This document shows positions 16,180 to 27,499 of a stretch of 64,000 nucleotides of DNA, piece after piece (within the stretch, counting starts at the first letter, position 1; each line of letters begins with the position of its first letter). Source of the stretch: Mesobacillus sp. AQ2 (GTDB lineage: Bacteria; Bacillota; Bacilli; Bacillales; Cytobacillaceae). Where the stretch lies: the NCBI RefSeq assembly GCF_030122805.1, contig NZ_CP126080.1, positions 1,431,001 to 1,495,000 of the forward strand, given 5' to 3'. Under the pieces are notes generated by a model. It searched no databases. It worked only from the letters and a program-made list of their open reading frames with translations, and was not told the origin of the DNA. Both the position numbers and the translations under genes were made by a program.

Positions 16180-17259
16180 ATGAAAGGATATTTGCATCTG
16201 GCTGACGGAAAGACATATCAGGGATCCCTGCTTGGTTCGCTTCCTGAAGAGGGAATCGCCGGTGAAATTGTGTTTTTCACAGGAATGACAGGATATCAGG
16301 AGGTACTGACCGATCCTTCCTATAAGAATCAAATCATTGTGTTCACTTATCCGCTGATTGGCAATTACGGTATAAATAATGAGGATTTTGAAAGCAAGAA
16401 GCCGCATGTTGCAGCGGTAATTGTCTGTGAAGCTGCCAAAGAGGCCTACCATTATGAAGCACAGCATTCTTTTACCGAGTATCTTGAAAAATGGAATATT
16501 CCGGTCCTTGAACATATTGATACCCGTGAGCTTGTAAAAAGCATCCGGCAAAATGGCACGATGCCGGCAGTTCTGGCAGCTGGCCGTGAAAGTACTGTAT
16601 GCTGCGACACCAGCGACAGCCTGAAGGTAAAAGAGGTTTCAGTCCAGTCACCGGTGACGATTGGAAGGGGCAATACCCACATCGTATTGGTCGATTACGG
16701 ATTCAAAAAATCGATTGCCGACTATCTCGTTAAACAAAGCTGCCTTGTTACAATCGTTCCCTATGATTATAGTGCGGAACAAATTTCGGCACTGAAGCCT
16801 GATGGGGTGCTTTTATCAAATGGACCAGGAGATCCAAAAGAGTTGATTGATCAGCTGCCGGAAATCAGGAAAGTGGCTGAATATTATCCGGTATTGGGAA
16901 TCTGTCTCGGCCATCAGCTGGCGGCCCTTGCTTTCGGAGGGGATACGAGAAAAATGCTGTTTGGACACCGGGGAGCAAACCAGCCTGTATTCGATGTGAC
17001 GGGAAACCGTGTATTCATGTCATCACAAAATCATAGCTATGCGGTTGATCAAGATAGTATCGAGCATACAGGTTTGAAAATACGGTTCCTTAATAAAAAT
17101 GACCAGTCCATCGAGGGGCTTTACCATGAAAAACTGCCGCTGATTACCGTTCAATTTCATCCAGAAGCAAGTCCGGGACCTGAAGATAGCATCTTCATAT
17201 TCGAAGAATTCATCAATACAGTCAAATACAGAAAGCGGAGAGAAGTCAGCTATGCCTAA
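16180..17259 (+). CDS. carA: Carbamoyl-phosphate synthase small (glutaminase) subunit CarA
   Basis: 359 residues. Class I glutamine amidotransferase that feeds ammonia to CarB. The nucleophile is C242 in GICLGHQ, with the later His/Glu in QFHPEASPGP. ATG 16180 with GGAGAGGTG. Its place in the arginine operon makes it the arginine-repressed isozyme, as in B. subtilis, rather than the pyrimidine one. It overlaps carB by eight bases. Confidence 0.95.
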   Translation: MKGYLHLADGKTYQGSLLGSLPEEGIAGEIVFFTGMTGYQEVLTDPSYKNQIIVFTYPLIGNYGINNEDFESKKPHVAAVIVCEAAKEAYHYEAQHSFTEYLEKWNIPVLEHIDTRELVKSIRQNGTMPAVLAAGRESTVCCDTSDSLKVKEVSVQSPVTIGRGNTHIVLVDYGFKKSIADYLVKQSCLVTIVPYDYSAEQISALKPDGVLLSNGPGDPKELIDQLPEIRKVAEYYPVLGICLGHQLAALAFGGDTRKMLFGHRGANQPVFDVTGNRVFMSSQNHSYAVDQDSIEHTGLKIRFLNKNDQSIEGLYHEKLPLITVQFHPEASPGPEDSIFIFEEFINTVKYRKRREVSYA

Positions 17260-20200
17260 GGATACAAGTATTAAATCAATATTGGTCATTGGATCTGGCC
17301 CCATTATCATCGGCCAGGCAGCAGAATTTGATTATGCAGGAACACAGGCCTGCATCGCTCTGAAAGAGGAAGGCTACCGTGTCATACTTGTCAACAATAA
17401 CCCTGCCACCGTCATGACGGATCATGTGTTTGCCGACGCAGTCTATTTTGAGCCGATGACAGTGGAAAGTGTAGAAAATATCATCAAAAAAGAAAGGCCA
17501 GATGGCATTCTCGGCACACTGGGCGGCCAGGCAGGACTAAATCTGGTTTTTAAGCTGAGTGAACAAGGAATCCTCGAAAAATACCGTGTGAAAGTACTTG
17601 GTACTTCAGTGTCGAGCATCAAGCAGGGGGAGGACAGGGAAGCATTCCGAAGCCTGATGCATAAGCTGAATGAGCCTGTGCCGGAAAGCGAAATCGTACA
17701 AATGGTGGAAGAAGCGGCTGCTTTTGCAGAAAGAATCGGTTTTCCGCTGATTGTCCGTCCAGCCTATACACTTGGCGGCACAGGAGGCGGAATTGCCGAT
17801 GATATGGATGAATTACTGGCGCTTGTTTCCGGGGGATTGAATGAGAGCCCAATCAACCAATGCCTGGTGGAAAGAAGCATTGCCGGCTTCAAAGAAATTG
17901 AATATGAAATGATGCGTGATTCAGCTGGAACTTGTATCGCCATTTGTAATATGGAAAATATCGATCCAGTGGGAATCCATACAGGTGACTCGATCGTCGT
18001 TGCACCTTCCCAAACGCTGACTGACCGTGAGTATCAAATGCTCAGGATCTCGGCGGTTAAAATTATTTCGGCTTTAGGAATTGTCGGAGGCTGCAATATC
18101 CAGTTTGCCCTCGATCCTGAAAGCAAGAAATACTACTTGATTGAAGTGAATCCGCGTGTAAGCCGGTCTTCAGCGCTCGCATCCAAAGCGACAGGTTACC
18201 CGATTGCCCGTATGGCAGCAAAGCTGGCCGTTGGATATAACCTGGCAGAGATCAAGAACCCGGTAACGGGAAATACATTCGCCAGCTATGAGCCGGCGCT
18301 CGATTATGTAGTAGTGAAAATCCCGAAATGGCCGTTCGAACAATTCCCTCACATTGACCGGACACTGGGGACGCAAATGAAGGCAACCGGGGAAGCGATG
18401 GCGATTGACAGAAACTTTGAGCGTGCATTCATCAAAGCCGTCAGGTCCCTTAACATCAAAACCTTGGACTTGAAGCTGCCTGCTATTGCGGATCTTTCCG
18501 TTGAAGAGTTATACACCCTTGCAGACAATCAGACAGACCAGCGGATATTTGCTTTGCTGGAACTGCTGCGCAAAGGCGAGAGGATGATGGCTCTCCATGA
18601 AAGAACCAAAATAGATCTGTTCTTCCTATCTAAATTCAAATCATTGATTGAAATGGAGAAGGAAATTGAAGGATACAATATCGAAATCATTACACCATCT
18701 GAACTAAGAATTTTAAAAGAAAAAGGTTTTAGCGATGCCTATCTGGCAACAGTTTGGAAGGTTGCGGAGAAAGCTGTCAGGGAACTGCGAAGAGAGCAAG
18801 GTATAGTGCCTGCATATAAGATGGTCGATACATGTGCTGCTGAATTTGAATCAGCATCCAATTATTTTTATTCGAGCTATTTTGGAGAAAATGAGGCGAT
18901 GGCTAAAAGCGGAAAGCGGAAGGTCCTCGTCATCGGAAGCGGCCCAATCAGCATCGGTCAGGGAATTGAGTTTGATTATTGCTCAGTTCACGGCGTCTTT
19001 GCCCTTAAGGAAGAAGAAATCGAAACGATCATGATCAATAACAATCCCGAAACAGTCAGCACAGATTTTGCGATTTCCGACAGGCTGTATTTTGAGCCAT
19101 TGGCATTGGAAGATATCTTGAATGTGATTGAGCTTGAAGGAATTGATGAAGTCATTGTTCAGCTCGGCGGACAGACGGCTTTAAATCTTGCCAAAGGGCT
19201 TGAAGAAGAAGGAGTACAGCTCCTGGGAACATCCTCCGGGACAATTGATGTATTTGAAGACAGAGATGAATTTTACAAACTGCTTGATAAATTGGAGATT
19301 CCGCGTGTAAAAGGAGAGACAGCTGCTGACGAAGAAGAATTGCGGAATGCAGCCGAGCGTCTCGGATACCCAGTACTGATCAGGCCATCTTATGTCATTG
19401 GCGGGTTGAATATGGTCATAATTCATAACCAACAGGAGTTGAATAATGTATTGGAAGAAGGAAATATACATTACCCGATTCTTGTTGATCAGTATCTTGA
19501 AGCAAGTGAGGCAGAGCTTGACCTTGCGGCGGATGGTGAGCATATCCTGATTCCGGCGATCATCGAGCATATCGAGAAGACAGGAGTCCATTCAGGGGAC
19601 AGTTTTTGTATGATCCCTGCCCAGAGCTTCCCGCCAAAAATGAAACGGAAAATGGCTGATTATGCCAAGAGGATTGTGAGCAGTTTGAAATATAAGGGGT
19701 TAATGAATGTTCAGTTCATTGTGAAAGGTGAGGACGTGTATTTACTGGAAGTCAATCCACGTTCAAGCAGGACCATGCCGATCGTTAGCAAGGTAGCCGG
19801 AGTGGATTTAGTGAAAAAAGCGACAAAAATATTGCTTGGGAAATACTTTTTGTCGAAAGACGAAATCAAACTCGATTCTGATGCACCTTTCATCTGTGTC
19901 AAACACCCTGTATTTTCGAACTTTGCACTAAAAGGGCTTGACAGCAAAACAGGTCCTCAAATGATATCGACAGGAGAAGGAATCAGTGTAGGAGCCTCTT
20001 TTCAAGAAGCCATAAATAAAAGTTTTCATTCCTTAAATGGAAAGAGTGTCAACGGTACCATTGCCATTGCTGATAAGAAGGTTTTATCGGAAGTGGAAAA
20101 CAAATTCCCTTCTTTACAGCTTGTGGATATTGACCATGTAACTGAAGATAACTTAATCGCTGCCTTGTATTGCCCCGGGACTTTGAAAGAGGATATCGCT

Positions 20201-20353
20201 CTAAGGGAGTGGGCAGTAAAGAACAGAAAAATCGTCTTGACCCAAAAGGAAACATTATATGCTTTTTTAGAAAGCCAATCCATGCAATCCTGGAATGTAA
20301 AATCCCTAGGAGAATGGCTGACAGAAAAAAATGAGGAAGTGATTGTAAGATGA
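17252..20353 (+). CDS. carB: Carbamoyl-phosphate synthase large subunit CarB (arginine type)
   Basis: 1033 residues. Two homologous ATP-grasp halves, each opening with a nucleotide-fold GSGPI segment ([19 protein letters not shown] and [19 protein letters not shown]), and a short MGS-like C-terminal domain. It makes carbamoyl phosphate from bicarbonate, ammonia and two ATP. The length fits the arginine-specific CarB of bacilli. Starts inside carA and overlaps argF by ATGA. Confidence 0.96.
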   Translation: MPKDTSIKSILVIGSGPIIIGQAAEFDYAGTQACIALKEEGYRVILVNNNPATVMTDHVFADAVYFEPMTVESVENIIKKERPDGILGTLGGQAGLNLVFKLSEQGILEKYRVKVLGTSVSSIKQGEDREAFRSLMHKLNEPVPESEIVQMVEEAAAFAERIGFPLIVRPAYTLGGTGGGIADDMDELLALVSGGLNESPINQCLVERSIAGFKEIEYEMMRDSAGTCIAICNMENIDPVGIHTGDSIVVAPSQTLTDREYQMLRISAVKIISALGIVGGCNIQFALDPESKKYYLIEVNPRVSRSSALASKATGYPIARMAAKLAVGYNLAEIKNPVTGNTFASYEPALDYVVVKIPKWPFEQFPHIDRTLGTQMKATGEAMAIDRNFERAFIKAVRSLNIKTLDLKLPAIADLSVEELYTLADNQTDQRIFALLELLRKGERMMALHERTKIDLFFLSKFKSLIEMEKEIEGYNIEIITPSELRILKEKGFSDAYLATVWKVAEKAVRELRREQGIVPAYKMVDTCAAEFESASNYFYSSYFGENEAMAKSGKRKVLVIGSGPISIGQGIEFDYCSVHGVFALKEEEIETIMINNNPETVSTDFAISDRLYFEPLALEDILNVIELEGIDEVIVQLGGQTALNLAKGLEEEGVQLLGTSSGTIDVFEDRDEFYKLLDKLEIPRVKGETAADEEELRNAAERLGYPVLIRPSYVIGGLNMVIIHNQQELNNVLEEGNIHYPILVDQYLEASEAELDLAADGEHILIPAIIEHIEKTGVHSGDSFCMIPAQSFPPKMKRKMADYAKRIVSSLKYKGLMNVQFIVKGEDVYLLEVNPRSSRTMPIVSKVAGVDLVKKATKILLGKYFLSKDEIKLDSDAPFICVKHPVFSNFALKGLDSKTGPQMISTGEGISVGASFQEAINKSFHSLNGKSVNGTIAIADKKVLSEVENKFPSLQLVDIDHVTEDNLIAALYCPGTLKEDIALREWAVKNRKIVLTQKETLYAFLESQSMQSWNVKSLGEWLTEKNEEVIVR

Positions 20354-21306
20354 CAGCACTGCAACAGCTTGATACCAATCTAAAAGGCAAAGATTTATTA
20401 ACTCTTGCCCATATAGAAAAACATGAGATTCTGGCATTGCTGGAAAAGGCAATGATCCTCAAAGAAAAAACGCTCAAAAAACAATTTGACCAGCCTTTAA
20501 AAGGGAAAATCCTTGGAATGATTTTTGATAAATCCTCGACTCGGACCCGGGTTTCATTCGAAGTAGGCATGATTCAGCTTGGAGGCAGCACTCTATATTT
20601 AAATGGCAATGATCTTCAGCTGGGGAGAGGCGAATCGCTAAGCGATACAGCCCAGGTTCTTTCACAATACCTGGATGGCATCATGATCAGGACGTTTTCA
20701 CATAAATCGGTGGAGGAGCTGGCACAGCATGCCGATATACCGGTCATTAACGGATTGACCGATTTATATCACCCATGCCAGGCGCTGGCCGATCTGATGA
20801 CGATATACGAAAAGAAGGGTAAGCTGGAAGGACTCAAGCTGGCATATATCGGGGATGGCAACAATGTCGCACATTCCCTGATGATCGCCTGCACAAAAGT
20901 GGGTCTCGACATATCGCTTGCATGTCCAAATGGATATTACCCTGATTCGCAAATTATATCCCTTTGTGAGAGCTTTGCAGCAAAGAGTGGTGCAAAACTC
21001 GTCATTACTGAATCGCCATCAGAAGCTGTTGCTGAAGCAGATGTCATCTATACAGATGTCTGGACGAGCATGGGACAGGAAGGCGAAAACGAAAAAAGAA
21101 TGAAGGACTTTCAAGATTTTCAGGTTAATGCTGAATTGCTGACGGCAGCAAATGATGATTACCTTTTCATGCACTGCCTTCCCGCACATCGAGGAGAAGA
21201 AGTAGCCGCAGATATCATTGATGGTCAGCACTCAGTCATTTTTGAGCAGGCAGGAAATCGACTTCACGCCCAAAAAGCTTTGCTGGTGAAGATTTTGAAG
21301 GACTAG
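20350..21306 (+). CDS. argF: Ornithine carbamoyltransferase ArgF
   Basis: 318 residues. Joins carbamoyl phosphate and ornithine to citrulline. Carbamoyl-phosphate site [10 protein letters not shown], ornithine-side HPCQALAD and the C-terminal [11 protein letters not shown]. Last gene of the operon; starts within the carB stop and is followed by a terminator. argG and argH are not in the window. Confidence 0.96.
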   Translation: MTALQQLDTNLKGKDLLTLAHIEKHEILALLEKAMILKEKTLKKQFDQPLKGKILGMIFDKSSTRTRVSFEVGMIQLGGSTLYLNGNDLQLGRGESLSDTAQVLSQYLDGIMIRTFSHKSVEELAQHADIPVINGLTDLYHPCQALADLMTIYEKKGKLEGLKLAYIGDGNNVAHSLMIACTKVGLDISLACPNGYYPDSQIISLCESFAAKSGAKLVITESPSEAVAEADVIYTDVWTSMGQEGENEKRMKDFQDFQVNAELLTAANDDYLFMHCLPAHRGEEVAADIIDGQHSVIFEQAGNRLHAQKALLVKILKD

Positions 21307-21314
21307 ATACAAAT

Positions 21315-21345
21315 AAAACCGGCTAAATGTTAGCCGGTTTTTTAC
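21315..21345. terminator. Bidirectional terminator between argF and uppP
   Basis: AAAACCGGCTAA and TTAGCCGGTTTT arms around ATG, followed by further T. Confidence 0.88.
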
Positions 21346-21350
21346 CTTAA

Positions 21351-22163
21351 TTAAGAGAAAAGGATCACTGCTGTGCCAGCAATGAAGCAATAAATCGCAA
21401 AATACTTCAGATTTCCCTGGGCCATGATATTCATGAACCATTTTAATGAAAAGTAAGAGGCGATTAGTGAAGCAATAAATGCAAATACATACGGTAATGC
21501 CAGATCCTTAAGAAATGGGTCTTGTAAAATGTCCGAAAATCCAAGGATCATGCCGCCGACACTGACAGGAATATATAACAGGAAGGAATATCTTAAGGCT
21601 GTTTCCTGTTTCATGCCAAGCGCCATTGCGGCAACAATCGTAGCACCCGAACGGCTGATTCCTGGTATGAGGGCTACAGCCTGGGCAAGACCAACAATAA
21701 TCGCATCCCTAAAACTTAAATCACCGTCACTTTTGCGCCCCCGCAAATTCCGAATCATCCAAAGTGCAAAGCCAGTCACCAATAATGTAATGCCGACAGT
21801 TTTTATTGAAGCTAAATTTCCCTCGATAAAGTCGCCAAAAAGGATGCCGATGACTCCTGCAGGAATCGTTCCGACAATCAGGTAGATAATGAACATAAAG
21901 TCAGACTTCGCTTCAGGATCTTTATCCTTAAGATATGCAAGTCCATTGACAATTAATCGCCAGATATCTTCCCGATAAATGAATAATACCGCAAATAATG
22001 AAGCTGTGTTCACCAAAAGGGCAAAGCTCATGCCCCTGATTTCAAGCCCGAAAAAATGCTCGGCAATTTCAAGGTGGCCGCTTGAAGACACGGGTATTGG
22101 CTCTGTAATTCCCTGGAATAAACCTAAAAGTATGTATTTGATCAAATCAAAGAAATTCTCCAT
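21351..22163 (-). CDS. uppP: Undecaprenyl-diphosphatase UppP (BacA)
   Basis: 270 residues, seven to eight membrane segments. Dephosphorylates undecaprenyl pyrophosphate to recycle the lipid carrier of cell-wall synthesis. Both family signatures are present: [11 protein letters not shown] near the N-terminus and PGISRSGAT. Start taken at ATG 22163, where the family sequence ([11 protein letters not shown]) begins; the GGAGG ribosome site lies 13 bases before it, rather far. The frame stays open upstream but that part looks non-coding. Confidence 0.93.
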   Translation of the reverse strand: MENFFDLIKYILLGLFQGITEPIPVSSSGHLEIAEHFFGLEIRGMSFALLVNTASLFAVLFIYREDIWRLIVNGLAYLKDKDPEAKSDFMFIIYLIVGTIPAGVIGILFGDFIEGNLASIKTVGITLLVTGFALWMIRNLRGRKSDGDLSFRDAIIVGLAQAVALIPGISRSGATIVAAMALGMKQETALRYSFLLYIPVSVGGMILGFSDILQDPFLKDLALPYVFAFIASLIASYFSLKWFMNIMAQGNLKYFAIYCFIAGTAVILFS

Positions 22164-22312
22164 AATGATTTCTAATCCTCCATGTTTTTTTAACCCATAC
22201 AAACTAATGTACAGCATATCCCTTTTTTTTAAAAGGATAAAATAAGCATTAATACTTTGGTTGAGAAAGTAAATAATATTACAGCCGGAATACTTATGAA
22301 GGAGGAAGGCAA

Positions 22313-22495
22313 ATGGGTCAGAGTCATCAGTTCCGTGCCGGACAAAAGGCACCTAATAATGGTATTTACATTGAAATCGGCGAAACAGGCAGCAATGTCA
22401 ACAACCCGCAAAAAATCAAGCTAAAAGCTGGGGATCGCTTTCCTGAAAACTCCAACCATAATCGCCACTGGACATACATGCCAAAATTTAAATAA
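22313..22495 (+). CDS. yjzC: YjzC family small protein
   Basis: 60 residues. The sequence [24 protein letters not shown] and the end [11 protein letters not shown] match the YjzC family of Bacillus, which sits at this place beside the arginine operon in B. subtilis. Soluble, basic, no known function. ATG 22313 with GGAGG ribosome site; followed by a terminator. Confidence 0.88.
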   Translation: MGQSHQFRAGQKAPNNGIYIEIGETGSNVNNPQKIKLKAGDRFPENSNHNRHWTYMPKFK

Positions 22496-22498
22496 AAG

Positions 22499-22534
22499 CA
22501 GTAAAGCCATCCAGTGCGGATGGCTTTACTTTAT
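22499..22534 (+). terminator. yjzC terminator
   Basis: AGTAAAGCCATCC and GGATGGCTTTACT around AGTGC. Its 3' arm overlaps the -35 of the clpB promoter. Confidence 0.8.
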
Positions 22535-22577
22535 GGAAAATTTTATTATAATGAAATAAAGGTCAAAAAAGGTCAAA
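22525..22577 (+). promoter_or_regulatory. clpB promoter with CtsR operator
   Basis: TTTACT (22525-22530), 16 bp, TATAAT (22547-22552). At 22561-22577 lies GGTCAAAAAAGGTCAAA, the direct heptad repeat RGTCAAA-N3-RGTCAAA of the heat-shock repressor CtsR. The operator covers the transcription start and runs into the ribosome site. Confidence 0.9.
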
Positions 22578-22589
22578 GGAGTGATTGGG

Positions 22590-25190
22590 TTGGATTTAAA
22601 TAGAATGACGGAAAGCTTACAGCAGGCATTTGTATCAGCCCAGACCCTGGCTGTTCAACATAATCACCAGGAAGTGGACGATACCCATCTGTTGCTCTCC
22701 ATACTTGGACAAGACGGTAACCTGGCCGCTACCCTATTGACGGGCTTAGGAATGAATCTGGAAAATTATAAAGAAGTCTTAAATAATTCCCTTGCAAAAA
22801 AACCACAAGTTTCAGGAAGCGGCGTCGAACAGGGGAAATTATATATTACCTCGACACTGCAAAAGGTTTTGGCACAAGGCGAAAAGGAAATGAAACAGTT
22901 TGAGGACGAATATCTGTCGGTAGAACATGTTATCCTGGCAGCACTCGAAACTGCAGGTTCCGAGGCTGGATCTGCCTTGAGGAATTCAGGCATAACGAGG
23001 GCAAAACTGCTGGCAAGAATCAAAGAGGTTAGGGGGAATCAGAGAGTGACTTCACAAAACCCAGAGGCGACTTACGAAGTTTTAAAAAAATATGGACGTG
23101 ACCTAGTTGAGGAAGTCCGCTCAGGTAAGGTTGACCCGGTAATCGGCCGGGATGGTGAAATACGCAATGTAATCCGGATCTTATCCAGAAAAACGAAAAA
23201 CAATCCAGTCCTGATAGGGGAACCTGGGGTCGGCAAGACAGCTATAGTGGAAGGTTTAGCACAAAGGATCGTGCGTAAAGATGTTCCAGAGGGCTTGAAG
23301 GATAAGACGGTATTCGCACTTGATATGAGTGCGCTGATTGCTGGTGCGAAGTTCCGCGGCGAATTCGAAGAGAGATTGAAAGCCGTTTTGAATGAAGTGA
23401 AAAAAAGTGAAGGGAAAATCCTGCTGTTCATCGATGAACTCCATACCATCGTAGGGGCTGGGAAGACAGAAGGTGCAATGGATGCAGGCAATATGCTGAA
23501 GCCTATGCTTGCCCGCGGGGAACTACACTGCATCGGCGCGACAACTCTCGATGAGCATCGTAAATACATTGAAAAAGACCCCGCATTGGAACGCAGATTC
23601 CAGCAGGTACTGGTACAAGAACCGGACGTCGAGGATACAGTTTCAATTTTACGGGGATTGAAAGAAAGGTTCGAAATCCACCATGGAGTGAATATCCATG
23701 ACCGTGCCCTCGTTGCCGCTGCCACCTTATCCGATCGGTATATCACGGACAGATTCCTGCCTGATAAGGCGATTGACCTTGTTGATGAGGCGTGTGCACT
23801 GATCCGTACTGAAATTGATTCAATGCCCTCCGAACTTGATGAGGTAACCAGAAGGGTCATGCAGCTGGAAATCGAAGAAGCTGCATTGACAAAGGAAAAA
23901 GATGATGCCAGCCGGGAACGCCTTGAAATTCTTCGTAAGGAACTCGCGAATTTGCGGGAAAAAGCGAATGGAATGAAGGCAAGATGGCAGCAGGAAAAAG
24001 AGGGAATCCAAAAGGTTCAGGAAAAACGTGAAATGTTGGAAAAACTGCGCCGTGAACTGGAAAAAGCAGAAAATGATTATGATTTGAACAAGGCGGCTGA
24101 ATTAAGGCATGGCCGTATTCCTTCTCTCGAAAAAGAACTGAAAAAGTTTGAATTAGAAGTTAGCAAAAATGAAGATGACAGGCTTCTTCGTGAGGAAGTA
24201 ACCGAAGAAGAAATTGCCGGTATCGTTTCACGCTGGACGGGCATCCCTGTCATGAAACTGGTTGAGGGGGAACGGGAGAAGCTTCTCAAGCTTGAAAGCA
24301 TCCTGCATGAACGAGTTGTAGGTCAGGATGAAGCGGTATCTCTCGTTGCCGATGCAGTCCTGCGGGCAAGAGCAGGAATCAAGGATCCAAACAGGCCGAT
24401 TGGTTCATTTATTTTCCTTGGCCCTACAGGGGTTGGTAAAACGGAGTTGGCGAAGACGCTGGCACAATCCTTGTTCGACAGTGAAGAGCATATCATCCGA
24501 ATCGATATGTCCGAGTATATGGAAAAACATGCTGTTTCAAGGTTGATCGGAGCTCCACCAGGATATGTCGGGTATGAAGAGGGAGGGCAGTTGACAGAGG
24601 CTGTCAGAAGGAATCCATATTCTGTCATCCTTCTCGATGAAGTGGAGAAGGCGCATCCAGAAGTATTCAATATCCTCCTGCAAATGCTGGATGATGGCAG
24701 GGTAACCGATTCGCAGGGAAGAACAGTCGACTTTAAGAACACGGTAATCATCATGACATCCAATATCGGTTCACACCATCTGCTTGAGCGGCAGGACGGT
24801 GCCGAAGAAATCTCTTCTAAAACAAGGGATCTGGTCATGTCCCAGCTGCGCAGCCATTTTCGTCCTGAATTCCTGAATCGTGTCGATGAAATCATTTTGT
24901 TCAAGCCGCTTGCATTGAAAGAAATCAAAATGATCGTCGGAAAGTTGGTTTCAACTCTGCAGGGAAGACTGGCAGATCAGCAAATCCAGCTTGATATCAC
25001 GGATGAAGCCAAAGAGTTTTTAGCAGAACATGGTTTCGATCCTGTCTATGGTGCCAGACCGTTGAAGCGATTCATCCAGAGAAGCGTGGAAACCAAACTT
25101 GCAAAAGAAATTATCGCTGGCAGGATAAAAGAGAAAAGTAAGGTGGAAATTGGAATTGAAAATGGGGATATTGAGTTGCGAGTTGAATAA
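22590..25190 (+). CDS. clpB: ATP-dependent disaggregase ClpB
   Basis: 866 residues. Hexameric AAA+ chaperone that pulls apart protein aggregates with DnaK. N-domain (1-145), first AAA+ domain with Walker A GEPGVGKT at 210-217, a long coiled-coil middle domain (about 400-525) that marks ClpB rather than ClpC, and second AAA+ domain with GPTGVGKT at 611-618. The start is TTG 22590 with GGAG eight bases upstream; the in-frame GTG at 22581 overlaps that site. CtsR-regulated. B. subtilis lacks clpB, so this is an addition to the B. subtilis gene order. Confidence 0.96.
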   Translation: MDLNRMTESLQQAFVSAQTLAVQHNHQEVDDTHLLLSILGQDGNLAATLLTGLGMNLENYKEVLNNSLAKKPQVSGSGVEQGKLYITSTLQKVLAQGEKEMKQFEDEYLSVEHVILAALETAGSEAGSALRNSGITRAKLLARIKEVRGNQRVTSQNPEATYEVLKKYGRDLVEEVRSGKVDPVIGRDGEIRNVIRILSRKTKNNPVLIGEPGVGKTAIVEGLAQRIVRKDVPEGLKDKTVFALDMSALIAGAKFRGEFEERLKAVLNEVKKSEGKILLFIDELHTIVGAGKTEGAMDAGNMLKPMLARGELHCIGATTLDEHRKYIEKDPALERRFQQVLVQEPDVEDTVSILRGLKERFEIHHGVNIHDRALVAAATLSDRYITDRFLPDKAIDLVDEACALIRTEIDSMPSELDEVTRRVMQLEIEEAALTKEKDDASRERLEILRKELANLREKANGMKARWQQEKEGIQKVQEKREMLEKLRRELEKAENDYDLNKAAELRHGRIPSLEKELKKFELEVSKNEDDRLLREEVTEEEIAGIVSRWTGIPVMKLVEGEREKLLKLESILHERVVGQDEAVSLVADAVLRARAGIKDPNRPIGSFIFLGPTGVGKTELAKTLAQSLFDSEEHIIRIDMSEYMEKHAVSRLIGAPPGYVGYEEGGQLTEAVRRNPYSVILLDEVEKAHPEVFNILLQMLDDGRVTDSQGRTVDFKNTVIIMTSNIGSHHLLERQDGAEEISSKTRDLVMSQLRSHFRPEFLNRVDEIILFKPLALKEIKMIVGKLVSTLQGRLADQQIQLDITDEAKEFLAEHGFDPVYGARPLKRFIQRSVETKLAKEIIAGRIKEKSKVEIGIENGDIELRVE

Positions 25191-25195
25191 CAAAG

Positions 25196-25226
25196 AAAAA
25201 AGTCATCCAGCTGGATGACTTTTTTA
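25196..25226. terminator. Bidirectional terminator between clpB and yjzD
   Basis: AAAAAAGTCATCCAG and CTGGATGACTTTTTT form a perfect palindrome between convergent genes. Confidence 0.88.
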
Positions 25227-25236
25227 TGTACTTTAA

Positions 25237-25425
25237 TTAATGACCGTGCTTCTCTTCGGAACCGCCAGGAAGGACTGCAGGAATCACGAGGATGATTATG
25301 GTTGCCAAAACAGCCAGGATCGTGCTTTGAGCCAGGTCCAATCCAACGCCAATCATTGCGCCGGCTACATAATTCAGCATTAGAACAAGAAGGAATGTCC
25401 AGAATAAAGTCCAGAAATATTTCAC
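25237..25425 (-). CDS. yjzD: Small membrane protein, YjzD/DUF2929 type
   Basis: 62 residues with two hydrophobic helices and a charged tail (GGSEEKHGH). Position next to yjzC and before yjaU on the opposite strand equals yjzD of B. subtilis, and the two-helix layout agrees. The start is GTG 25425 with GAGGTG six bases upstream; a GTG at 25434 overlaps that site. Function unknown. Confidence 0.72.
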   Translation of the reverse strand: MKYFWTLFWTFLLVLMLNYVAGAMIGVGLDLAQSTILAVLATIIILVIPAVLPGGSEEKHGH

Positions 25426-25716
25426 GATTTTCACCTCTTACATTATTAAATCTTTTATCATCTTACCACAAGCCATCTAAATTATAAATAATATTTAAAT
25501 AAAATGAAAAGCGTTTTCATGTAATCAATCGATTTTCCCGTCTGTAGGAATTATTATAGAGATGTAGATAAAATTTCAGGCCATTTGATATGTTTGGCAA
25601 ATCAAAAAGTCATTTATGAAGATTCTAAGGTTTAATGAGAAAAATGGGCAAACTCCCGTTCATTTCCTGATAAATAACATACAGTAATATGAATAATCTA
25701 TAGGGAAGGGGTTGGT

Positions 25717-26460
25717 ATGGTGGAGAGCCGGAACTTTAAACTGGATACCGAATGGAACGTGATACATTATCCTGAAAGACCAAATGGTTTCGGTATCCTG
25801 GCAATTGGAGACGAAAGACATTTTGTAAATGGAAAAAGCAGTTTTTGGACACAGAATGAAGGTAAACGTTCAATGCTGAACATTTGGAAAAATGAAGGAT
25901 ATACTGTTTTTTATTCAAATTTATACGGCAGGCATTGGGGAAGTGAGAAGGCTGTCGACCTGGCGAAAAGATTGTGCACTCATATTGTCCGTAATGAAAT
26001 TTTGAACCCATACTTCCATATCGTTGCTGAAGGGATGGGGGCACTCGTCGCATTGAAACTATTAGCCGACAGCGATAATAAAATCAGATCACTGGTTCTG
26101 ATCAATCCAATCCTCTCATTAACTGCCCATCTGGAACAGGAAAAAGAGAACAAGTTTTTTTATAAAAAGCTTATAGGAGAACTGGAAACGGCGTACGAAA
26201 CCGGTATCAAGAATCTTCATCAGCGACTTCATGATGAGGATGCAGGTTCCGAAAGCTTCAATAAAGAAACACCGGTAAAAATCATTCATGTTTTGTCTGG
26301 GAACAGAGCATATAAACAATCGAATGTCATTAAGCATTTATCAGTTGAATGGGAAAAAGACAGTTTGCCGATTACCATAAGTTACGTGCTGCCCGAAAAA
26401 AAACTGCAGATAGGATTCCAAATCGTCCAATTTCTGTCCAAACATGAGCAGGTCCTATAA
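25717..26460 (+). CDS. yjaU: YjaU-like alpha/beta-hydrolase-fold protein without nucleophile Ser
   Basis: 247 residues. The layout is that of an alpha/beta hydrolase: an N-terminal strand (FGILAIGD), then HIVAEGMGALVALKLL, which is the nucleophile-elbow position. In active enzymes this reads G-X-S-X-G; here the Ser position is Gly (AEGMG). So it may be a non-catalytic relative, or the alignment may be off by a few residues. It sits where yjaU lies in B. subtilis, before yjaV and med. ATG 25717 with an AAGGGG site. The stop is followed at once by an inverted repeat that reaches the next gene's ribosome site. Confidence 0.65.
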   Translation: MVESRNFKLDTEWNVIHYPERPNGFGILAIGDERHFVNGKSSFWTQNEGKRSMLNIWKNEGYTVFYSNLYGRHWGSEKAVDLAKRLCTHIVRNEILNPYFHIVAEGMGALVALKLLADSDNKIRSLVLINPILSLTAHLEQEKENKFFYKKLIGELETAYETGIKNLHQRLHDEDAGSESFNKETPVKIIHVLSGNRAYKQSNVIKHLSVEWEKDSLPITISYVLPEKKLQIGFQIVQFLSKHEQVL

Positions 26461-26519
26461 CTCCTTGCAAATATTTTCAATATTAGATTCATAGGATACA
26501 AGAGAGTAATTGCAAGGAG
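26461..26519 (+). promoter_or_regulatory. Inverted repeat that could mask the yjaV ribosome site
   Basis: CTCCTTGCAA at 26461-26470, right after the yjaU stop, is perfectly complementary to TTGCAAGGAG at 26510-26519, which contains the Shine-Dalgarno sequence of the next gene. A smaller hairpin (AATATT-TTC-AATATT) lies in the loop. Confidence 0.6.
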
Positions 26520-26527
26520 GAATTTAC

Positions 26528-27355
26528 ATGGAAAGGGCAACTATTGTTGGGGTATACGATTTTATAGGCTATAGTCTTTGTCGGCATTTGCTCGATATGG
26601 GCATTGAAGTGGCGGGAATCCATCCTATCGGTGAAAAAGAGAACGATTATACAGAAGAGAAATGTTTGGAAATTGGCAGGAATGCAAACTTCTCAGAAAT
26701 CAGTTCATTAGAGTGGCAGACGGATGAAGCTTTTGATTACTTATTTGTTACTCTGTTTGAAGTATTCCTCCAACAGGAGCGCACAGCAGATTATCTGGAG
26801 ACAATTTTACCTAAACTTGAGTCACGGCAATATAATAACCAGCGGACAGTTTTGCTCCTTCCTGCATATTTGGCGCATGAAAATGTGAAGCTGAATAAGA
26901 CTGATTTAGGATTGGACCTGTTTATCAACAGTGTAAAGTCTTCAGTCCTGATAATCTATCTGCCGACTATTTTTGGGCCATGGCAGCCTGAGAAGTGTTT
27001 TTTCCAGAAAGCGATGAATCATGCCTCAAATCAAAGAGGAGAAATCCTCGAAATCGATCCTTGGGAGTGGACAGAGGATTGTTTGTATATTGATGATGCT
27101 GTTAACTTGATTAGGAAAATGGCTGAATCCGGCGAACAAGGGCAGTTTATACTGTCAAGCGGACAACCTGACAGATGGGAAGAGTGTGCCAGGGAACTGC
27201 TTGGACAGGACCCAGCAGTTCCTGATAGCCGGTTTGCAAAATCAAAGGTAAAAGGGGCCGTCAAGGTCAAAAAAGTGAAAAAAAACGAAGAAGTCAGCAA
27301 AGGGTTGAGGAAACAAAGGGAGCAATATTACCGGATACACGACAGCAGAGTCTGA
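26528..27355 (+). CDS. yjaV: YjaV-like NAD(P)-dependent epimerase/dehydratase-fold protein
   Basis: 275 residues. Starts with a beta strand and turn TIVGVYDFIGYSLCRHL, in the place of the Rossmann GXXGXXG loop but without its glycines. Later segments (LPTIFGPWQP, YIDDAVNLI) are typical of extended short-chain dehydrogenase/epimerase proteins. The Lys/Glu-rich tail (KVKGAVKVKKVKKNEE) is probably flexible. Lies where yjaV is found. The start is ATG 26528 with AGGAGG; the frame opens at a TTG within the site. The altered loop suggests no or weak cofactor binding. Function unknown. Confidence 0.6.
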   Translation: MERATIVGVYDFIGYSLCRHLLDMGIEVAGIHPIGEKENDYTEEKCLEIGRNANFSEISSLEWQTDEAFDYLFVTLFEVFLQQERTADYLETILPKLESRQYNNQRTVLLLPAYLAHENVKLNKTDLGLDLFINSVKSSVLIIYLPTIFGPWQPEKCFFQKAMNHASNQRGEILEIDPWEWTEDCLYIDDAVNLIRKMAESGEQGQFILSSGQPDRWEECARELLGQDPAVPDSRFAKSKVKGAVKVKKVKKNEEVSKGLRKQREQYYRIHDSRV

Positions 27356-27499
27356 AGGGATTTTCCATAAATCACTTTTCAAACGATACTCCACAGAGTA
27401 AAATGGTAAAAGATTCTTTTACTCGGTTCCATTTTAATAAAGCGAACACTGCTGGATCATATAGTATAAGAACAGTGGCGCATAAAGGAGATGCATCGG

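Noticed and set aside
23072..23860. 262-codon frame antisense to clpB
   Set aside because: Shadow of clpB with Ser/Thr-rich antisense composition and no ribosome site.
25504..25520. CcpA cre site upstream of yjaU (ATGAAAAGCGTTTTCAT)
   Set aside because: It is a good palindrome, but it has one base too many between the half-sites compared with the cre consensus, and it does not lie close to a recognised promoter.
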